Shown in pieces: positions 40,578 to 49,470 of a stretch of DNA of 58,247 bases. The translations under genes and the position numbers were made by a program. Position 1 is the stretch's first letter. Every line of letters begins with the position of its first letter. The notes below the pieces were generated by a model. It did not search any database, was not told where the DNA came from, and saw only the letters and a program-made list of their open reading frames with translations. The stretch is from Bacilli bacterium (GTDB lineage Bacteria > Bacillota_I > Bacilli_A > RFN20 > CAG-826): positions 1-58,247 of the forward strand of contig JAILBR010000069.1 in assembly GCA_024680795.1 (NCBI GenBank), written 5' to 3'.

Positions 40578-42182
40578 ATGGAAAAGAAAAAACCAGTTAT
40601 CTTATGTATCATGGATGGTTTCGGTATTAGACATGATCCTCACGGAAACGCAGTTTATGATGCCAAAAAGCCACACCTAGATGCTTATTTCAAGAATTAT
40701 TCTTATACAGAGATCAATGCTTCTGGAGAATATGTCGGCTTACCAGATGGACAAATGGGTAACTCTGAAGTTGGCCATATGAACATGGGCGCAGGCAGAA
40801 TTGTTTATCAATCATTAACCTTAATTAATAAGGCAATTAAAGATGGAGATTTCTTTAAAAATCCAGTTTATCTCGAAGCTATTGAATACGCTAAAAAGAA
40901 TCATTCCAAATTGCATATTTTTGGGTTAGTAAGTGATGGTGGTGTCCACTCTCACTTAAATCACATCCTTGCCATGATTGAAATGGCTGCTAAGAGCGGA
41001 TTGGATGATGTCTATATGCACTGCTTTATGGATGGAAGAGATGTTGATCCTCAAGCTGGCGCTAGTTACATCGATGCTATTCAAGCAAAAATGGACGAAT
41101 TACACTTTGGCCACATCGCTGATATCGGTGGTAGATATTGGGGTATGGATAGAGACAAGAACATGGACCGTGTTGATGTTGCTTATCGCTGCATGGTCGA
41201 TCACGATGGCCCAAGCTTTACCGACTACCACGATTTCTTCAAATCACAATACCAAGAATTACCAAAAATGGGTAAAGATCCAAGTGACGAATTCTTAATT
41301 CCACACTTTAACGCAAATGTCGATGGAAGAATCCAAGATAATGATGTAATTATCTTCATGAATTACCGTCCAGATAGAGCAATTCAAATTTCTACATTAT
41401 TCACAAATCCAATGTTCTATCAAAACCCACCTCTAAAGGCTGATGGTACACCTGCATTTAAAGCATATGCACCTGCTCATCCTTTAAAGAATATCTTCTA
41501 TGTTTGTACAATGAAATACGCTGACAGCGTTAAAGGAAAGATTGCATTTGAACTTCCAAAATTAACCAATATTTTAGGCGTTTTCCTTGCAGATCACGGC
41601 TATTCTCAACTTAGAATTGCTGAAACGGAGAAGTACGCTCATGTCACATTCTTCTTTGATGGCACTATGAATTTTGATGGTGTCGAAAGACCAGAATTAA
41701 AGAATTGTAGAAGAGTTCTTATCAACTCACCAAAAGTTGCAACATACGATATGCAACCAGAAATGAGCGCCTATCTCGTGCTTGATGCATTAATGAAAGA
41801 GCTCAATAAGTTTGACCTCGATGTTGTTATCTTGAACTTTGCTAACTGTGATATGGTTGGCCATACTGCAGTTCATGATGCATGTGTTAAAGCGGTGGAA
41901 ACTGTTGATGAATGCGTTGGCAAGATTGTTGATTGGTGTGAAGAAAACGGCGCTACTTTATTAGTTACTGCAGACCATGGTAACGCTGAAGAAATTTTAG
42001 ATGCAAATGATAAACCAATGACTGCACATACTACAAACTTAGTTCCATTCTGTATTAATAGAAAAGGATTAAAACTAAGAAAAGAAGGTGGCAAGCTCGC
42101 TGATATCGCTCCAACTATGTTGGAATTATTAGGAGCCGAAAAACCAGCAGAAATGACTGGCGAATCACTCATTGAAAAATAA
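40578..42182 (+). CDS. gpmI: 2,3-bisphosphoglycerate-independent phosphoglycerate mutase
   Basis: Mn-dependent interconversion of 3- and 2-phosphoglycerate in glycolysis; alkaline-phosphatase superfamily. MDGFGIR holds the first metal aspartate, GQMGNSEVGHMNMGAGR the phosphoserine nucleophile, and VTADHGNAEEI late metal ligands. At 534 residues it is somewhat longer than the usual 510. AAGGAG precedes the ATG. Followed 11 bases later by pepF. Confidence 0.96.
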   Translation: MEKKKPVILCIMDGFGIRHDPHGNAVYDAKKPHLDAYFKNYSYTEINASGEYVGLPDGQMGNSEVGHMNMGAGRIVYQSLTLINKAIKDGDFFKNPVYLEAIEYAKKNHSKLHIFGLVSDGGVHSHLNHILAMIEMAAKSGLDDVYMHCFMDGRDVDPQAGASYIDAIQAKMDELHFGHIADIGGRYWGMDRDKNMDRVDVAYRCMVDHDGPSFTDYHDFFKSQYQELPKMGKDPSDEFLIPHFNANVDGRIQDNDVIIFMNYRPDRAIQISTLFTNPMFYQNPPLKADGTPAFKAYAPAHPLKNIFYVCTMKYADSVKGKIAFELPKLTNILGVFLADHGYSQLRIAETEKYAHVTFFFDGTMNFDGVERPELKNCRRVLINSPKVATYDMQPEMSAYLVLDALMKELNKFDLDVVILNFANCDMVGHTAVHDACVKAVETVDECVGKIVDWCEENGATLLVTADHGNAEEILDANDKPMTAHTTNLVPFCINRKGLKLRKEGGKLADIAPTMLELLGAEKPAEMTGESLIEK

Positions 42183-42193
42183 GGAAATAAATA

Positions 42194-43903
42194 ATGAAAG
42201 AATTAAAGTTAACATTTGAAGAATTTCCATTAAATGTTCCAAGCGAAAAAAGAATAGTTAATAAATTAGAATCTTTAGTTAATGAACTAGAAGAATGCGG
42301 AAGTTTCTTAACCGCAAAACCAGTCATTAAAAAGTGGAACAAATATATGGAAGATTTATCTACTGATATCTCAGTCATATATGTGAGATATTCTTTAGAT
42401 ACAAAAAATCCAGTTTATAAAAAAGCACAAGACAAAGTGGATGAAATCATGCCACTTATCTCAAACTACTCCACTAAATTTGAAAAGATTTTGCTTAAAG
42501 CAAAGTATCGTAAACAACTAGAAGAAGCATTTGGTAAATATCTTTTCAAAATGTATGAAGCCCACCAAAAAATTTTCGATGAAAAGATCATCCCAGAACT
42601 CATTGAAGAAAATAAGTTATCGAGCAAATACGATGAAATCATGGGTGGTGCTCAAATCGAATTTAGAGGCGAAGTATATAACACCTCTCAATTAGGCAAG
42701 TTCCTTTGCGATAGTGATCGCGCAACTAGAAAAGAAGCTGCACAAGCATTCGACAAATGGCTTGGCGAACACGAAAAAGAAATTGGCGATATTTATGGTC
42801 AACTTGTCACCATTAGAAACACAATCGCAAAGAAATTAGGATTCAAAAACTTTACAGATCTCGGTTATCTTAGACTTGGAAGAACTGATTACGCTGCTAA
42901 AGAAGTCAAAGGATATCGTGAACAAATTAAAGCAGAAGTGGTACCTATTTGCCAAAAATTATACAAGACTCAAATGAAAAATCTTGGCATCAAGAATCCA
43001 CAATATTTTGATTACAATTTAAAATTCAAGAGTGGAAATCCAACTCCAAAAGGCGGAACTCAAGATTTGGTTAATGCCGCTAAAGACATGTATGAAGATA
43101 TGTCTAAGGAAAGTGGAGAATTCATTAACTTCATGATTGACCATCATCTGATGGATCTTGAAGCAAGACCAGGAAAGGCACCGGGTGGATATTGCACATC
43201 CTTTCCAAGATATAAGGCTCCATTCATCTTCTCAAACTTTAATGGAACTGATGGAGATGTCAATGTTTTAACTCATGAAGGCGGACATGCTTTCCAAGCA
43301 TACTTAAGCGCCGATATTAAAATCCCAGAATATCAAAGCCCAACTCTTGAGAGTTGCGAAATTCACTCTATGAGTATGGAATTCTTTGCTTGGCCATATA
43401 TGAAAGCCTTCTTTGGTGAAGATGAAGAGAAATATAGATATGTCCATCTTGCTGATGCAATTGAATTCTTGCCATACGGAATTACTATTGATGAATTCCA
43501 ACACTGGGTATATGAACATCCAGAAGCAACTCATGAAGAGAGATGTGCAAAATATTTAGAAATCGAAAAAGCTAACCTTCCTCATAAGAAATATGATGAT
43601 TGCCCAACATTGGCGAAAGGAACATGGTGGCTAAGACAAGGACACGTCTTCGGATCCCCATTCTACTATATTGATTACACCCTAGCACAAGTTGTGGCGT
43701 TCCAATTCTTAGCGGAAGATTTAAAAAATCACGATAAGGCTTGGAAAAAATATGTCAAGCTTTGTAAGATGGGTGGCAAATTACCATTCACCGGACTATT
43801 AGAAAAGGCACATTTAAGAAATCCATTTGAAGATGGAAATGTAAAAAAGAACATTAAACCTCTACTAAAAGTTCTCAAGGAATTTGATACTTCAAAATTC
43901 TAG
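42194..43903 (+). CDS. M3-family oligoendopeptidase (PepF-like)
   Basis: A 569-residue cytosolic zinc metallopeptidase that cuts short peptides. The zinc site HEGGH (expected HExxH) is near residue 360 in LTHEGGHAFQAYL, with the third ligand expected in SPTLESCEIHSMSMEF. The N-terminal domain is helical, as in the PepF family. It is in one operon with gpmI and ends in a terminator. It fits a peptide-using lifestyle alongside the M18 enzyme. Confidence 0.92.
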   Translation: MKELKLTFEEFPLNVPSEKRIVNKLESLVNELEECGSFLTAKPVIKKWNKYMEDLSTDISVIYVRYSLDTKNPVYKKAQDKVDEIMPLISNYSTKFEKILLKAKYRKQLEEAFGKYLFKMYEAHQKIFDEKIIPELIEENKLSSKYDEIMGGAQIEFRGEVYNTSQLGKFLCDSDRATRKEAAQAFDKWLGEHEKEIGDIYGQLVTIRNTIAKKLGFKNFTDLGYLRLGRTDYAAKEVKGYREQIKAEVVPICQKLYKTQMKNLGIKNPQYFDYNLKFKSGNPTPKGGTQDLVNAAKDMYEDMSKESGEFINFMIDHHLMDLEARPGKAPGGYCTSFPRYKAPFIFSNFNGTDGDVNVLTHEGGHAFQAYLSADIKIPEYQSPTLESCEIHSMSMEFFAWPYMKAFFGEDEEKYRYVHLADAIEFLPYGITIDEFQHWVYEHPEATHEERCAKYLEIEKANLPHKKYDDCPTLAKGTWWLRQGHVFGSPFYYIDYTLAQVVAFQFLAEDLKNHDKAWKKYVKLCKMGGKLPFTGLLEKAHLRNPFEDGNVKKNIKPLLKVLKEFDTSKF

Positions 43904-43917
43904 TTTATATCCAAAAT

Positions 43918-43949
43918 AGCGCGAGTATGTTTGATATTCGCGCTTTATT
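43918..43949 (+). terminator. Terminator of gpmI-pepF
   Basis: AGCGCGA pairs with TCGCGCT across a 13-base loop, followed by TTATTTT. Confidence 0.85.
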
Positions 43950-44029
43950 TTGCTTTTAAGACATATAACAGTTCATTTCAAATTTACATAATTGTCCCAT
44001 TTGCATAATTAAAAATACTTTTTTATCGT

Positions 44030-44057
44030 TTGATTTTTCAAAAAATATAACTATATT
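44030..44057 (+). promoter_or_regulatory. Promoter of the small membrane protein gene
   Basis: TTGATT, 16 bases, TATATT, about 22 bases before the ATG, with AAAGGAG downstream as ribosome binding site. Confidence 0.55.
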
Positions 44058-44079
44058 TATATAGAAAGGAGAATACGAA

Positions 44080-44622
44080 ATGAAAAAGTTCTTACAATTG
44101 TCCGGTCTCATTTCACTTGCTGCAGCAGCAGTTGCTTTCATTTTAGTTTTAATTACACATGGTGTTGTTAAAGTTGGTTCTGAAGCTGGCAACTGGTATG
44201 GCACACCTGCTGTTTTATTTGGCAATGGTAATGCTCATGCAGAAGGCAGCGTTCCAATCCTTGGAACATTGACCGGATATTACTCATTTAATGGACAAGG
44301 TTCATCATCTGCTCTTGCTTCTTGGATCTTCTCTTTAATTGCTATTCTTGGTTTATTAGCTGGTGCTATTTTACCATTCTTAAAGGTTAAAGGATTTGAC
44401 AAGTTTGCTGGTTTGGTTAACTTATGTTCCGTTGTTTTATTGTTAACAGCTGGTATTTTGCTTTTCTTCACTGTTACCAATTTCTTCAACGTCAACGGTT
44501 CAACTGATACAGATGGTTGGGCATTAGGTGGCGGCTGGGTTATCGCTGCAATTCTTTATATCGCAGCTGGTGCTATCGCAATTTGTCCTGCAGTCGCTGA
44601 TTTTGTTAGCAAAAAGAAATAA
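44080..44622 (+). CDS. Four-span membrane protein, function unknown
   Basis: I do not recognise the family. The 180-residue product has hydrophobic spans near 8-28, 80-103, 115-137 and 148-170. Between the first and second lies a Gly/Asn/Ser-rich loop of about 50 residues that is probably external. It ends SKKK. It has its own promoter, a strong Shine-Dalgarno and a terminator, so it is likely well expressed and monocistronic. The layout (four spans, large first loop) is claudin/tetraspan-like in outline only. Confidence 0.7.
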   Translation: MKKFLQLSGLISLAAAAVAFILVLITHGVVKVGSEAGNWYGTPAVLFGNGNAHAEGSVPILGTLTGYYSFNGQGSSSALASWIFSLIAILGLLAGAILPFLKVKGFDKFAGLVNLCSVVLLLTAGILLFFTVTNFFNVNGSTDTDGWALGGGWVIAAILYIAAGAIAICPAVADFVSKKK

Positions 44623-44651
44623 TCAATAACTTTACAAGTTAGATTGAAATT

Positions 44652-44678
44652 AGGCGTTACTTATGTAGCGTCTTTTTT
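44652..44678 (+). terminator. Terminator of the four-span membrane protein gene
   Basis: GGCGTTAC pairs with GTAGCGTC around TTAT (with G-T pairs) and is followed by TTTTTT. Confidence 0.88.
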
Positions 44679-44743
44679 CTTCGAAAAATACTAAATAATT
44701 AATTGGATATTAATGATATAATATATTCTAAGAGGAAAATCAT

Positions 44744-45445
44744 ATGCTAGTTTGTATAATTTTGATTTCTTTAGGCGCACTTGCTTTAGTTTTTTATTTA
44801 CTTGAGAAATGCAAAAACTATTCTCTTAAAGGAGTACTACTTAAAACAGTTGTATCTCTATTATTCATTGCAACTGCGATTGCGGCAGCATATCAAAACC
44901 TAGGCCATCCTCTTCATTATTTTGTCATTGCTGGATTAATTCTAGGATTACTTGGCGATATATGGCTCGATTTGAAATATGTCTATCCAAAAGATGATAA
45001 GTTGTATACTTATGCCGGATTTACTGTGTTCGCTATCGGACATATCTTATACATTATTGGAATGATGATAGAGTTCTTTGATCAAGGAAACTGGGTTTAT
45101 TTCCTTATCCCTGTTGCGGTAGCAATAGTTTTCTCTGTCGCTAATCTACTCTTATCAAAACCAATGAAGCTTGATTTCAAAGATATGAAATGGATAGTTT
45201 TCGCTTATGCATTCTTACTCGCTTTAAATCCAGCAACTTCATTGATACTCTGTATAAATACAGGTTGGAGTCATAATACTTTAATTATGCTATTTGTTGG
45301 TGGAGTGCTATTTGCAATCTCTGATTTAGTTTTAAGCAATACATATTTTGGTGAGAACCACGAAAAACCAATTGATTTTATTCTTAATTACATAACATAT
45401 TATGGAGCGCAATTTATAATTGCATTCTCATTAATGTTTTTATAA
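44744..45445 (+). CDS. YhhN/lysoplasmalogenase-family membrane protein
   Basis: A 233-residue protein with seven or eight spans. LGLLGDIWLDL (near residue 68), FAIGHILYI and ISDLVLSNTYF carry the conserved polar residues of the YhhN/TMEM86 family, which hydrolyses the vinyl ether of lysoplasmalogen. Plasmalogens occur in anaerobic bacteria, so the activity would fit, but it is not proven for bacterial members generally. TATAAT and AAGAGG lie upstream. Monocistronic. Confidence 0.83.
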   Translation: MLVCIILISLGALALVFYLLEKCKNYSLKGVLLKTVVSLLFIATAIAAAYQNLGHPLHYFVIAGLILGLLGDIWLDLKYVYPKDDKLYTYAGFTVFAIGHILYIIGMMIEFFDQGNWVYFLIPVAVAIVFSVANLLLSKPMKLDFKDMKWIVFAYAFLLALNPATSLILCINTGWSHNTLIMLFVGGVLFAISDLVLSNTYFGENHEKPIDFILNYITYYGAQFIIAFSLMFL

Positions 45446-45448
45446 AAA

Positions 45449-45478
45449 ACTCCCATCTCATCATAACGATTTGGGAGT
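45449..45478 (-). terminator. Terminator of tRNA-Leu(GAG), also facing the lysoplasmalogenase-like gene
   Basis: ACTCCCA pairs with TGGGAGT. The minus-strand side ends in six T, best suited to the tRNA; the plus side has only AATTTT. Confidence 0.75.
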
Positions 45479-45489
45479 AATTTTCTATT

Positions 45490-45573
45490 TGGTGCGCGGG
45501 ATGAGAATCGAACTCACACGGGAATCCCATACGCCCCTCAAACGTACGCGTCTACCAGTTCCGCCACCTGCGC
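45490..45573 (-). tRNA. tRNA-Leu (anticodon GAG)
   Basis: An 84-base class II tRNA with encoded CCA. The anticodon stem TACGT/GCGTA encloses TTGAGGG. Acceptor GCGCAGG/CCCGCGC carries the same A5-C68 mismatch as tRNA-Leu(TAA). Confidence 0.93.
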
Positions 45574-45592
45574 ATTACCAAGTTGCTCGAAT

Positions 45593-45622
45593 ATTATAAG
45601 ATAAAGAAATTATAAAAAACAA
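45593..45622 (-). promoter_or_regulatory. Promoter of tRNA-Leu(GAG)
   Basis: On the minus strand TTGTTT, 18 bases, TATAAT, 19 bases before the tRNA. Confidence 0.65.
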
Positions 45623-45685
45623 GACTATAATGATTTTTTCAATGATATTTGATAAAATATCTTTTGTTAAAAGAAGGTATACAAA

Positions 45686-46258
45686 ATGAAAGAAATTTTA
45701 GTTGAAACCAGTGCAAGACATATTCATGTCACTGAAGAACAATTCAAAACATTATTTGGTGCTGATGCAAAATTAGAAGTTAGAGCACCATTATCACAAC
45801 CAGGTCAATTCGTTTCTTTTTCAAGACTCGATATCGTTGGACCTAAAAAGACAATTCCAAATGTTTCCATTCTTGGGCCTTTTAGAAAAGCAGGCCAAGT
45901 TGAAGTTTCTGCTACTGATGCAAGAACACTAGGCGTTCCAGCAGTTGTTAGAGAATCAGGCGATTTAGCAGGTTCCCCAGCAATTAAACTTGTTGGCCCA
46001 GCTGGCGAAGTTGAGTTAGCAGAAGGATGCATCGTCGCAAAGAGACATATCCATATGACTCCTGCTGATGCAGAAGAATTTGGTGTCAAGAATGGTGAAA
46101 TCGTTAAAGTAGAAGTTGATAATCCAGGAAGAAGCTTAATCTTTGGTGATGTCGTTGTTAGAGTTAGAGATGACTTTGCTCTAGCAATGCACATTGATAC
46201 AGACGAAAGTAACGCAGCTGGATGTGCTGGTACTGTCTACGGAAAGATTGTTAAGTAA
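45686..46258 (+). CDS. PduL-type phosphate acyltransferase
   Basis: Exchanges CoA and phosphate on acetyl or propionyl groups; it replaces Pta in many anaerobes. The duplicated beta-barrel fold shows as the two zinc motifs SARHIHVT (near residue 9) and AKRHIHMTP (near 117). The 190-residue product lacks a microcompartment targeting extension and no shell genes are nearby, so it probably makes acetyl phosphate for ATP in the cytosol. AGAAGG precedes the ATG. It overlaps the TSCPD gene (TAATG). Confidence 0.92.
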   Translation: MKEILVETSARHIHVTEEQFKTLFGADAKLEVRAPLSQPGQFVSFSRLDIVGPKKTIPNVSILGPFRKAGQVEVSATDARTLGVPAVVRESGDLAGSPAIKLVGPAGEVELAEGCIVAKRHIHMTPADAEEFGVKNGEIVKVEVDNPGRSLIFGDVVVRVRDDFALAMHIDTDESNAAGCAGTVYGKIVK

Positions 46259-46509
46259 TGGAAGAAACAATTCATATTGTTCCTAGAAATGTTTGCTCTG
46301 TCGACATGTATGTCACTCACGAAGATGGCATTATTAAAAATGTTAAAATCGTGCGCGGATGTCCAGGCAACACTCAAGGCGTAGCTGCTTTATTAGTGGG
46401 CATGCCATTAGAAGAAGCGGTGCGTAGACTTGATGGCATTCAATGTAGAAATGGCACCTCTTGTCCTGATCAATTAGCAAAAGGTTTAAAAGAATACTTG
46501 AATAAATAA
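46258..46509 (+). CDS. TSCPD-domain protein (TIGR03905-like)
   Basis: An 83-residue protein with the namesake motif in NGTSCPDQLAKGL and a second conserved cysteine in GCPGNTQGVA. TSCPD domains also occur at the C-terminus of some ribonucleotide reductases; the stand-alone form has no proven function. The four cysteines (C13, C35, C62, C68) could bind metal. Translationally coupled to pduL. The metK promoter starts inside its last codons. Confidence 0.85.
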   Translation: MEETIHIVPRNVCSVDMYVTHEDGIIKNVKIVRGCPGNTQGVAALLVGMPLEEAVRRLDGIQCRNGTSCPDQLAKGLKEYLNK

Positions 46510-46526
46510 ATTTATTAATTTATAGT
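46498..46526 (+). promoter_or_regulatory. Promoter of the metK riboswitch transcript
   Basis: TTGAAT, 17 bases, TATAGT. Initiation near 46533 coincides with the first strand of the aptamer P1 helix. Confidence 0.65.
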
Positions 46527-46531
46527 ATATA

Positions 46532-46634
46532 GACTTATCAAGAATCGTGTAGTAGGGATGAAAGAACACGATAGCAACTCTCGAAAGAGTAAGTGCTCTC
46601 CTAAGCAAGGACCCAGAACCTTGAACGATAAGTA
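46532..46634 (+). promoter_or_regulatory. SAM-I (S-box) riboswitch controlling metK, apparently with shortened P2
   Basis: P1 is ACTTATC/GATAAGT. It is followed by CAAGA, a P2 stem ATCGTGT/ACACGAT containing AGGGATGAAA, then the conserved GCAAC, P3 (ACTCT/AGAGT), GTGCTCTCCT, P4 (CAAGG/CCTTG) and GAACGATAAG. Sequence and order match SAM-I. The usual apical hairpin of P2, whose loop forms the pseudoknot, appears to be missing: GGGA runs straight into TGAAA. It lies before a terminator and metK, so SAM should switch off its own synthesis. Confidence 0.85.
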
Positions 46635-46649
46635 TGAGAAGATTTTAAG

Positions 46650-46678
46650 AACTTCTCCCGTTCTGGGAGGAGTTTTTT
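46650..46678 (+). terminator. Riboswitch-controlled terminator before metK
   Basis: AACTTCTCCC pairs with GGGAGGAGTT (one T-G pair) around GTTCT, followed by TTTTTT. GAGAAG upstream can pair with CTTCTC of the 5' arm as an alternative antiterminator. Confidence 0.9.
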
Positions 46679-46697
46679 ATAAAAGGAAAGTATCAAA

Positions 46698-47858
46698 ATG
46701 TTAGAGAAGAAATTATTTACATCAGAATCAGTTAGTGAAGGACATCCAGACAAAGTTTGCGATCAAATTAGTGATGCAGTTTTAGATGCGTGTTTGGCTG
46801 TTGACCCAGATAGTCACGTTGCGTGTGAAGTGTTTGCAACTGGAAACTATGTTTTGGTTGGCGGAGAAATTACATGTAAAGGTAGCATTGATGTAACCCA
46901 CATTGTCAAAAGTGTTTTAAAGAAAATTGGTTATGATAGACCAGAATTAGGCTGTGACTATCATACAGTTCAAGTGGACAATAGAATTCAACTTCAATCC
47001 CCAGACATTAACCAAGGTGTTGATCGCGGAAATCCTGAAGAACAAGGCGCTGGTGACCAGGGAATTATGTTCGGTTATGCAACCAATGAAACTGAAGGTT
47101 TGATGCCTTTAGCGATTTCCATTGCTCATAAATTAGTTAGAGAAGCAACTGACCAAAGACACAAAGGATTATTTAAGGGTGCACGTCCTGATATGAAGTC
47201 ACAAGTCACTATCGATTATACTGATAAAGCAAATCCAAGAATTGATACAATCCTAATGTCTGTTCAACATGATGAAGATATAAATGAAGATGAATTTAGA
47301 GCGTATATTCACCAAAATATCATGCAAAAAGTTGCTAAAAGTTTTGGTTTTAACGTTGATTTCAAATATTTAATCAACCCAACTGGACGTTTTGTTATTG
47401 GCGGTCCAGCTGGTGATACTGGCTTAACTGGCAGAAAGATTATTGTCGATACTTATGGCGGATCTGCTCATCATGGCGGTGGCGCTTTCTCTGGCAAAGA
47501 CCCTTCTAAAGTTGACCGCTCGGGTGCCTATATGGCTAGATATATAGCTAAAAACTTAGTGGCTGCTGGTGTGGCTGATCGATTAGAAGTGCAACTCAGT
47601 TATGCGATTGGTGTGGCCGAACCTATTTCCGTCAGTGTTGAAACTTTTAGAACCGGAAAAATATCCGATTTAGAGATTGTTCATATTATTAAAGAAGTGT
47701 TTGATTGTAGACCAGGAATGATTATTCAGCATTTCTCTTTAAAACAACCTACATTTAAATATCAAGATATAGTAAACTATGGTCATTTAGGAAGACCAGA
47801 TGTTGCCTTGCCTTGGGAAAAACTAGATAAAGTAGACGAAATAAAGAAGTATTTATAA
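46698..47858 (+). CDS. metK: S-adenosylmethionine synthase
   Basis: Makes SAM from ATP and methionine; SAM feeds MiaB here and the riboswitch. GHPDKVCDQISDA (near residue 15), GAGDQGIMFGYATNE (near 116) and GGGAFSGKDPSKVDRSGAY (near 257) are the ATP, metal and methionine motifs. Length of 386 is normal. AAAGGAAAG lies before the ATG. The stop overlaps the glycosyltransferase start (TAATG). Confidence 0.97.
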   Translation: MLEKKLFTSESVSEGHPDKVCDQISDAVLDACLAVDPDSHVACEVFATGNYVLVGGEITCKGSIDVTHIVKSVLKKIGYDRPELGCDYHTVQVDNRIQLQSPDINQGVDRGNPEEQGAGDQGIMFGYATNETEGLMPLAISIAHKLVREATDQRHKGLFKGARPDMKSQVTIDYTDKANPRIDTILMSVQHDEDINEDEFRAYIHQNIMQKVAKSFGFNVDFKYLINPTGRFVIGGPAGDTGLTGRKIIVDTYGGSAHHGGGAFSGKDPSKVDRSGAYMARYIAKNLVAAGVADRLEVQLSYAIGVAEPISVSVETFRTGKISDLEIVHIIKEVFDCRPGMIIQHFSLKQPTFKYQDIVNYGHLGRPDVALPWEKLDKVDEIKKYL

Positions 47859-48757
47859 TGAAAGACGAAGTATTAATCTCTGTACTTATCCCTGTTTATA
47901 ATCAGGAAAAATATATTGCTAAGTGTTTGGATTCATTGATTGACCAAACATTTACTTTCAAGTATCAGATTTTAGTACTTGATGATGGTTCGACCGATAG
48001 AACTCCAAAGATTTTAAAGAAATATTCTCGCTATGGATCTTTTATTAAGATTTTCCATAAAGAAAATGAAAAGTCTATCGCAAAGGCGCGTAATTATTTA
48101 TTAGACAAAGTTGATACTAAATATTTTATATTTGTTGATAGCGATGATATTGTCTCGCCATTATATTTGGAGTGTTTATACGCAGCCATTAGAAAAGATA
48201 ATTCCGATATCTCTTGTTGCGGATATGTGATGATTAAACAGTTTTCCAATAATCCTAATCTAAGAAGATATTTACAGCTCAATCGTAAAGACGCTCTTCA
48301 TGAAATGATTTTAGGAACTCGTGGGCAGTATATTCTTTGGAATAAACTTATCAAAACTAATCTCATTAAAAATATAAGATTTTATGATCTCAGTTATGGC
48401 GAAGATTTTTGTTTTGTGTTTGATGTGATGCAAAATAATGTCAAAGTATCATTTATTCAAAATAGATTATATTTCTACCGTTTCTTCGTTAATAGAATAC
48501 AAAAAGAGAAAGTTGATGATAAAAAGAAAAACTATCTTAACAAGATGATTGAGATGGAAAAAGATAAGAAGTATTCAAAAGATAAAGATTTATTATCTAG
48601 CTGGATATATGTTACTGCTAGCTATTACTGGCTTATTTCTGGCACTGAACCCAGCTATCGTAAATTCTTATTAGACGCAATGAGAAAAAGAAGAACCATC
48701 TATTATTCACAAAGTCCTGATATCCCTAAAAAATTCCTAAAAATGATTTTCGGATAA
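47858..48757 (+). CDS. Family 2 glycosyltransferase
   Basis: A 299-residue GT-A enzyme. SVLIPVYNQEKYIAKCLDSL at the N-terminus, LDDGSTD and VDSDD (the DXD metal site near residue 92) are present, and GEDFCFVFD follows in the acceptor domain. No membrane spans. It is translationally coupled to metK by a one-base overlap, without an obvious functional link. Acceptor unknown; cell-surface glycan or teichoic acid is likely. Confidence 0.88.
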   Translation: MKDEVLISVLIPVYNQEKYIAKCLDSLIDQTFTFKYQILVLDDGSTDRTPKILKKYSRYGSFIKIFHKENEKSIAKARNYLLDKVDTKYFIFVDSDDIVSPLYLECLYAAIRKDNSDISCCGYVMIKQFSNNPNLRRYLQLNRKDALHEMILGTRGQYILWNKLIKTNLIKNIRFYDLSYGEDFCFVFDVMQNNVKVSFIQNRLYFYRFFVNRIQKEKVDDKKKNYLNKMIEMEKDKKYSKDKDLLSSWIYVTASYYWLISGTEPSYRKFLLDAMRKRRTIYYSQSPDIPKKFLKMIFG

Positions 48758-48845
48758 GAAAAAACCACTAATTATTTATTTATAAATATAATGTGGTCTA
48801 TAATTAAAGTGTGATCCAAATCAAATTTGGAAAGGAGATATTAAC

Positions 48846-49397
48846 ATGAAATACCAAATTATCGGTAAGAACATCGAAGTTACTGAAGGAATTTCGCATG
48901 CCCTTACATCCAAGCTCTCTAAGATGGACAAATTCTTCCTCATTAAAGATGATGTCGAATGTAGAGTTGTTGTTTCAGCACACAACTTAGTCCAAAAAGT
49001 CGAGGTCACAATCTTCTTACCTCAAATGCCTTTAAGAGCGGAAGTCGAAGATCCAGACTTATACGCTGCTATCGATTTAGCAATCGACAAGTTAGAAGGC
49101 CAAATGAGAAAAATCAAAACAAGAATGGACCGCTCTAACGGAAAATTATCTCTTGGAAAAGCAATCGACTTTGACCAAATTCAAGAAGAAAAAGCTGAAG
49201 AAGGCGACGATGTCATCGTTAGATTAAAATCATATTACCTAACACCAATGAGCATCGACGAAGCAATCACTAGAATGGAAGCTCTCGGACACCCATTCTT
49301 CATGTATTTAGATGAAGAAGATGACCGCATCTCTACTGTCTATATTCGTAATGATGGTGGCTACGGCGTCATCCAAGCGGAGAACCCAATTAAATAA
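48846..49397 (+). CDS. hpf: Ribosome hibernation promoting factor, long form
   Basis: Dimerises 70S ribosomes into inactive 100S particles. The N-terminal domain (about 1-100) starts KYQIIGKNIEVTEGI; the C-terminal dimerisation domain (about 125-183) has LTPMSIDEAITRMEALGH and FMYLDEEDDRISTVYIR. The 183-residue length is that of Firmicutes long HPF. GGAAAGGAGAT is a strong ribosome binding site, with TATAAT at 48799. Monocistronic. Confidence 0.95.
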   Translation: MKYQIIGKNIEVTEGISHALTSKLSKMDKFFLIKDDVECRVVVSAHNLVQKVEVTIFLPQMPLRAEVEDPDLYAAIDLAIDKLEGQMRKIKTRMDRSNGKLSLGKAIDFDQIQEEKAEEGDDVIVRLKSYYLTPMSIDEAITRMEALGHPFFMYLDEEDDRISTVYIRNDGGYGVIQAENPIK

Positions 49398-49420
49398 TCT
49401 ATATTATAAATATATAGATG

Positions 49421-49450
49421 AGGTGGAACATTAAGTTTCACCTTTTCTTT
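49421..49450 (+). terminator. Terminator of hpf
   Basis: AGGTGGAA pairs with TTTCACCT across a seven-base loop, followed by TTTTC. Confidence 0.85.
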
Positions 49451-49470
49451 TTAAAAAATGAAAAGAGTTT

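Noticed and set aside
40465-44001. The 13-mer AAATGGGACAATT appears before gpmI and, inverted, after pepF, suggesting a mobile cassette.
   Set aside because: In a 58-kb AT-rich window many 13-base matches are expected by chance, there is no transposase or target duplication, and similarity stops at the core.
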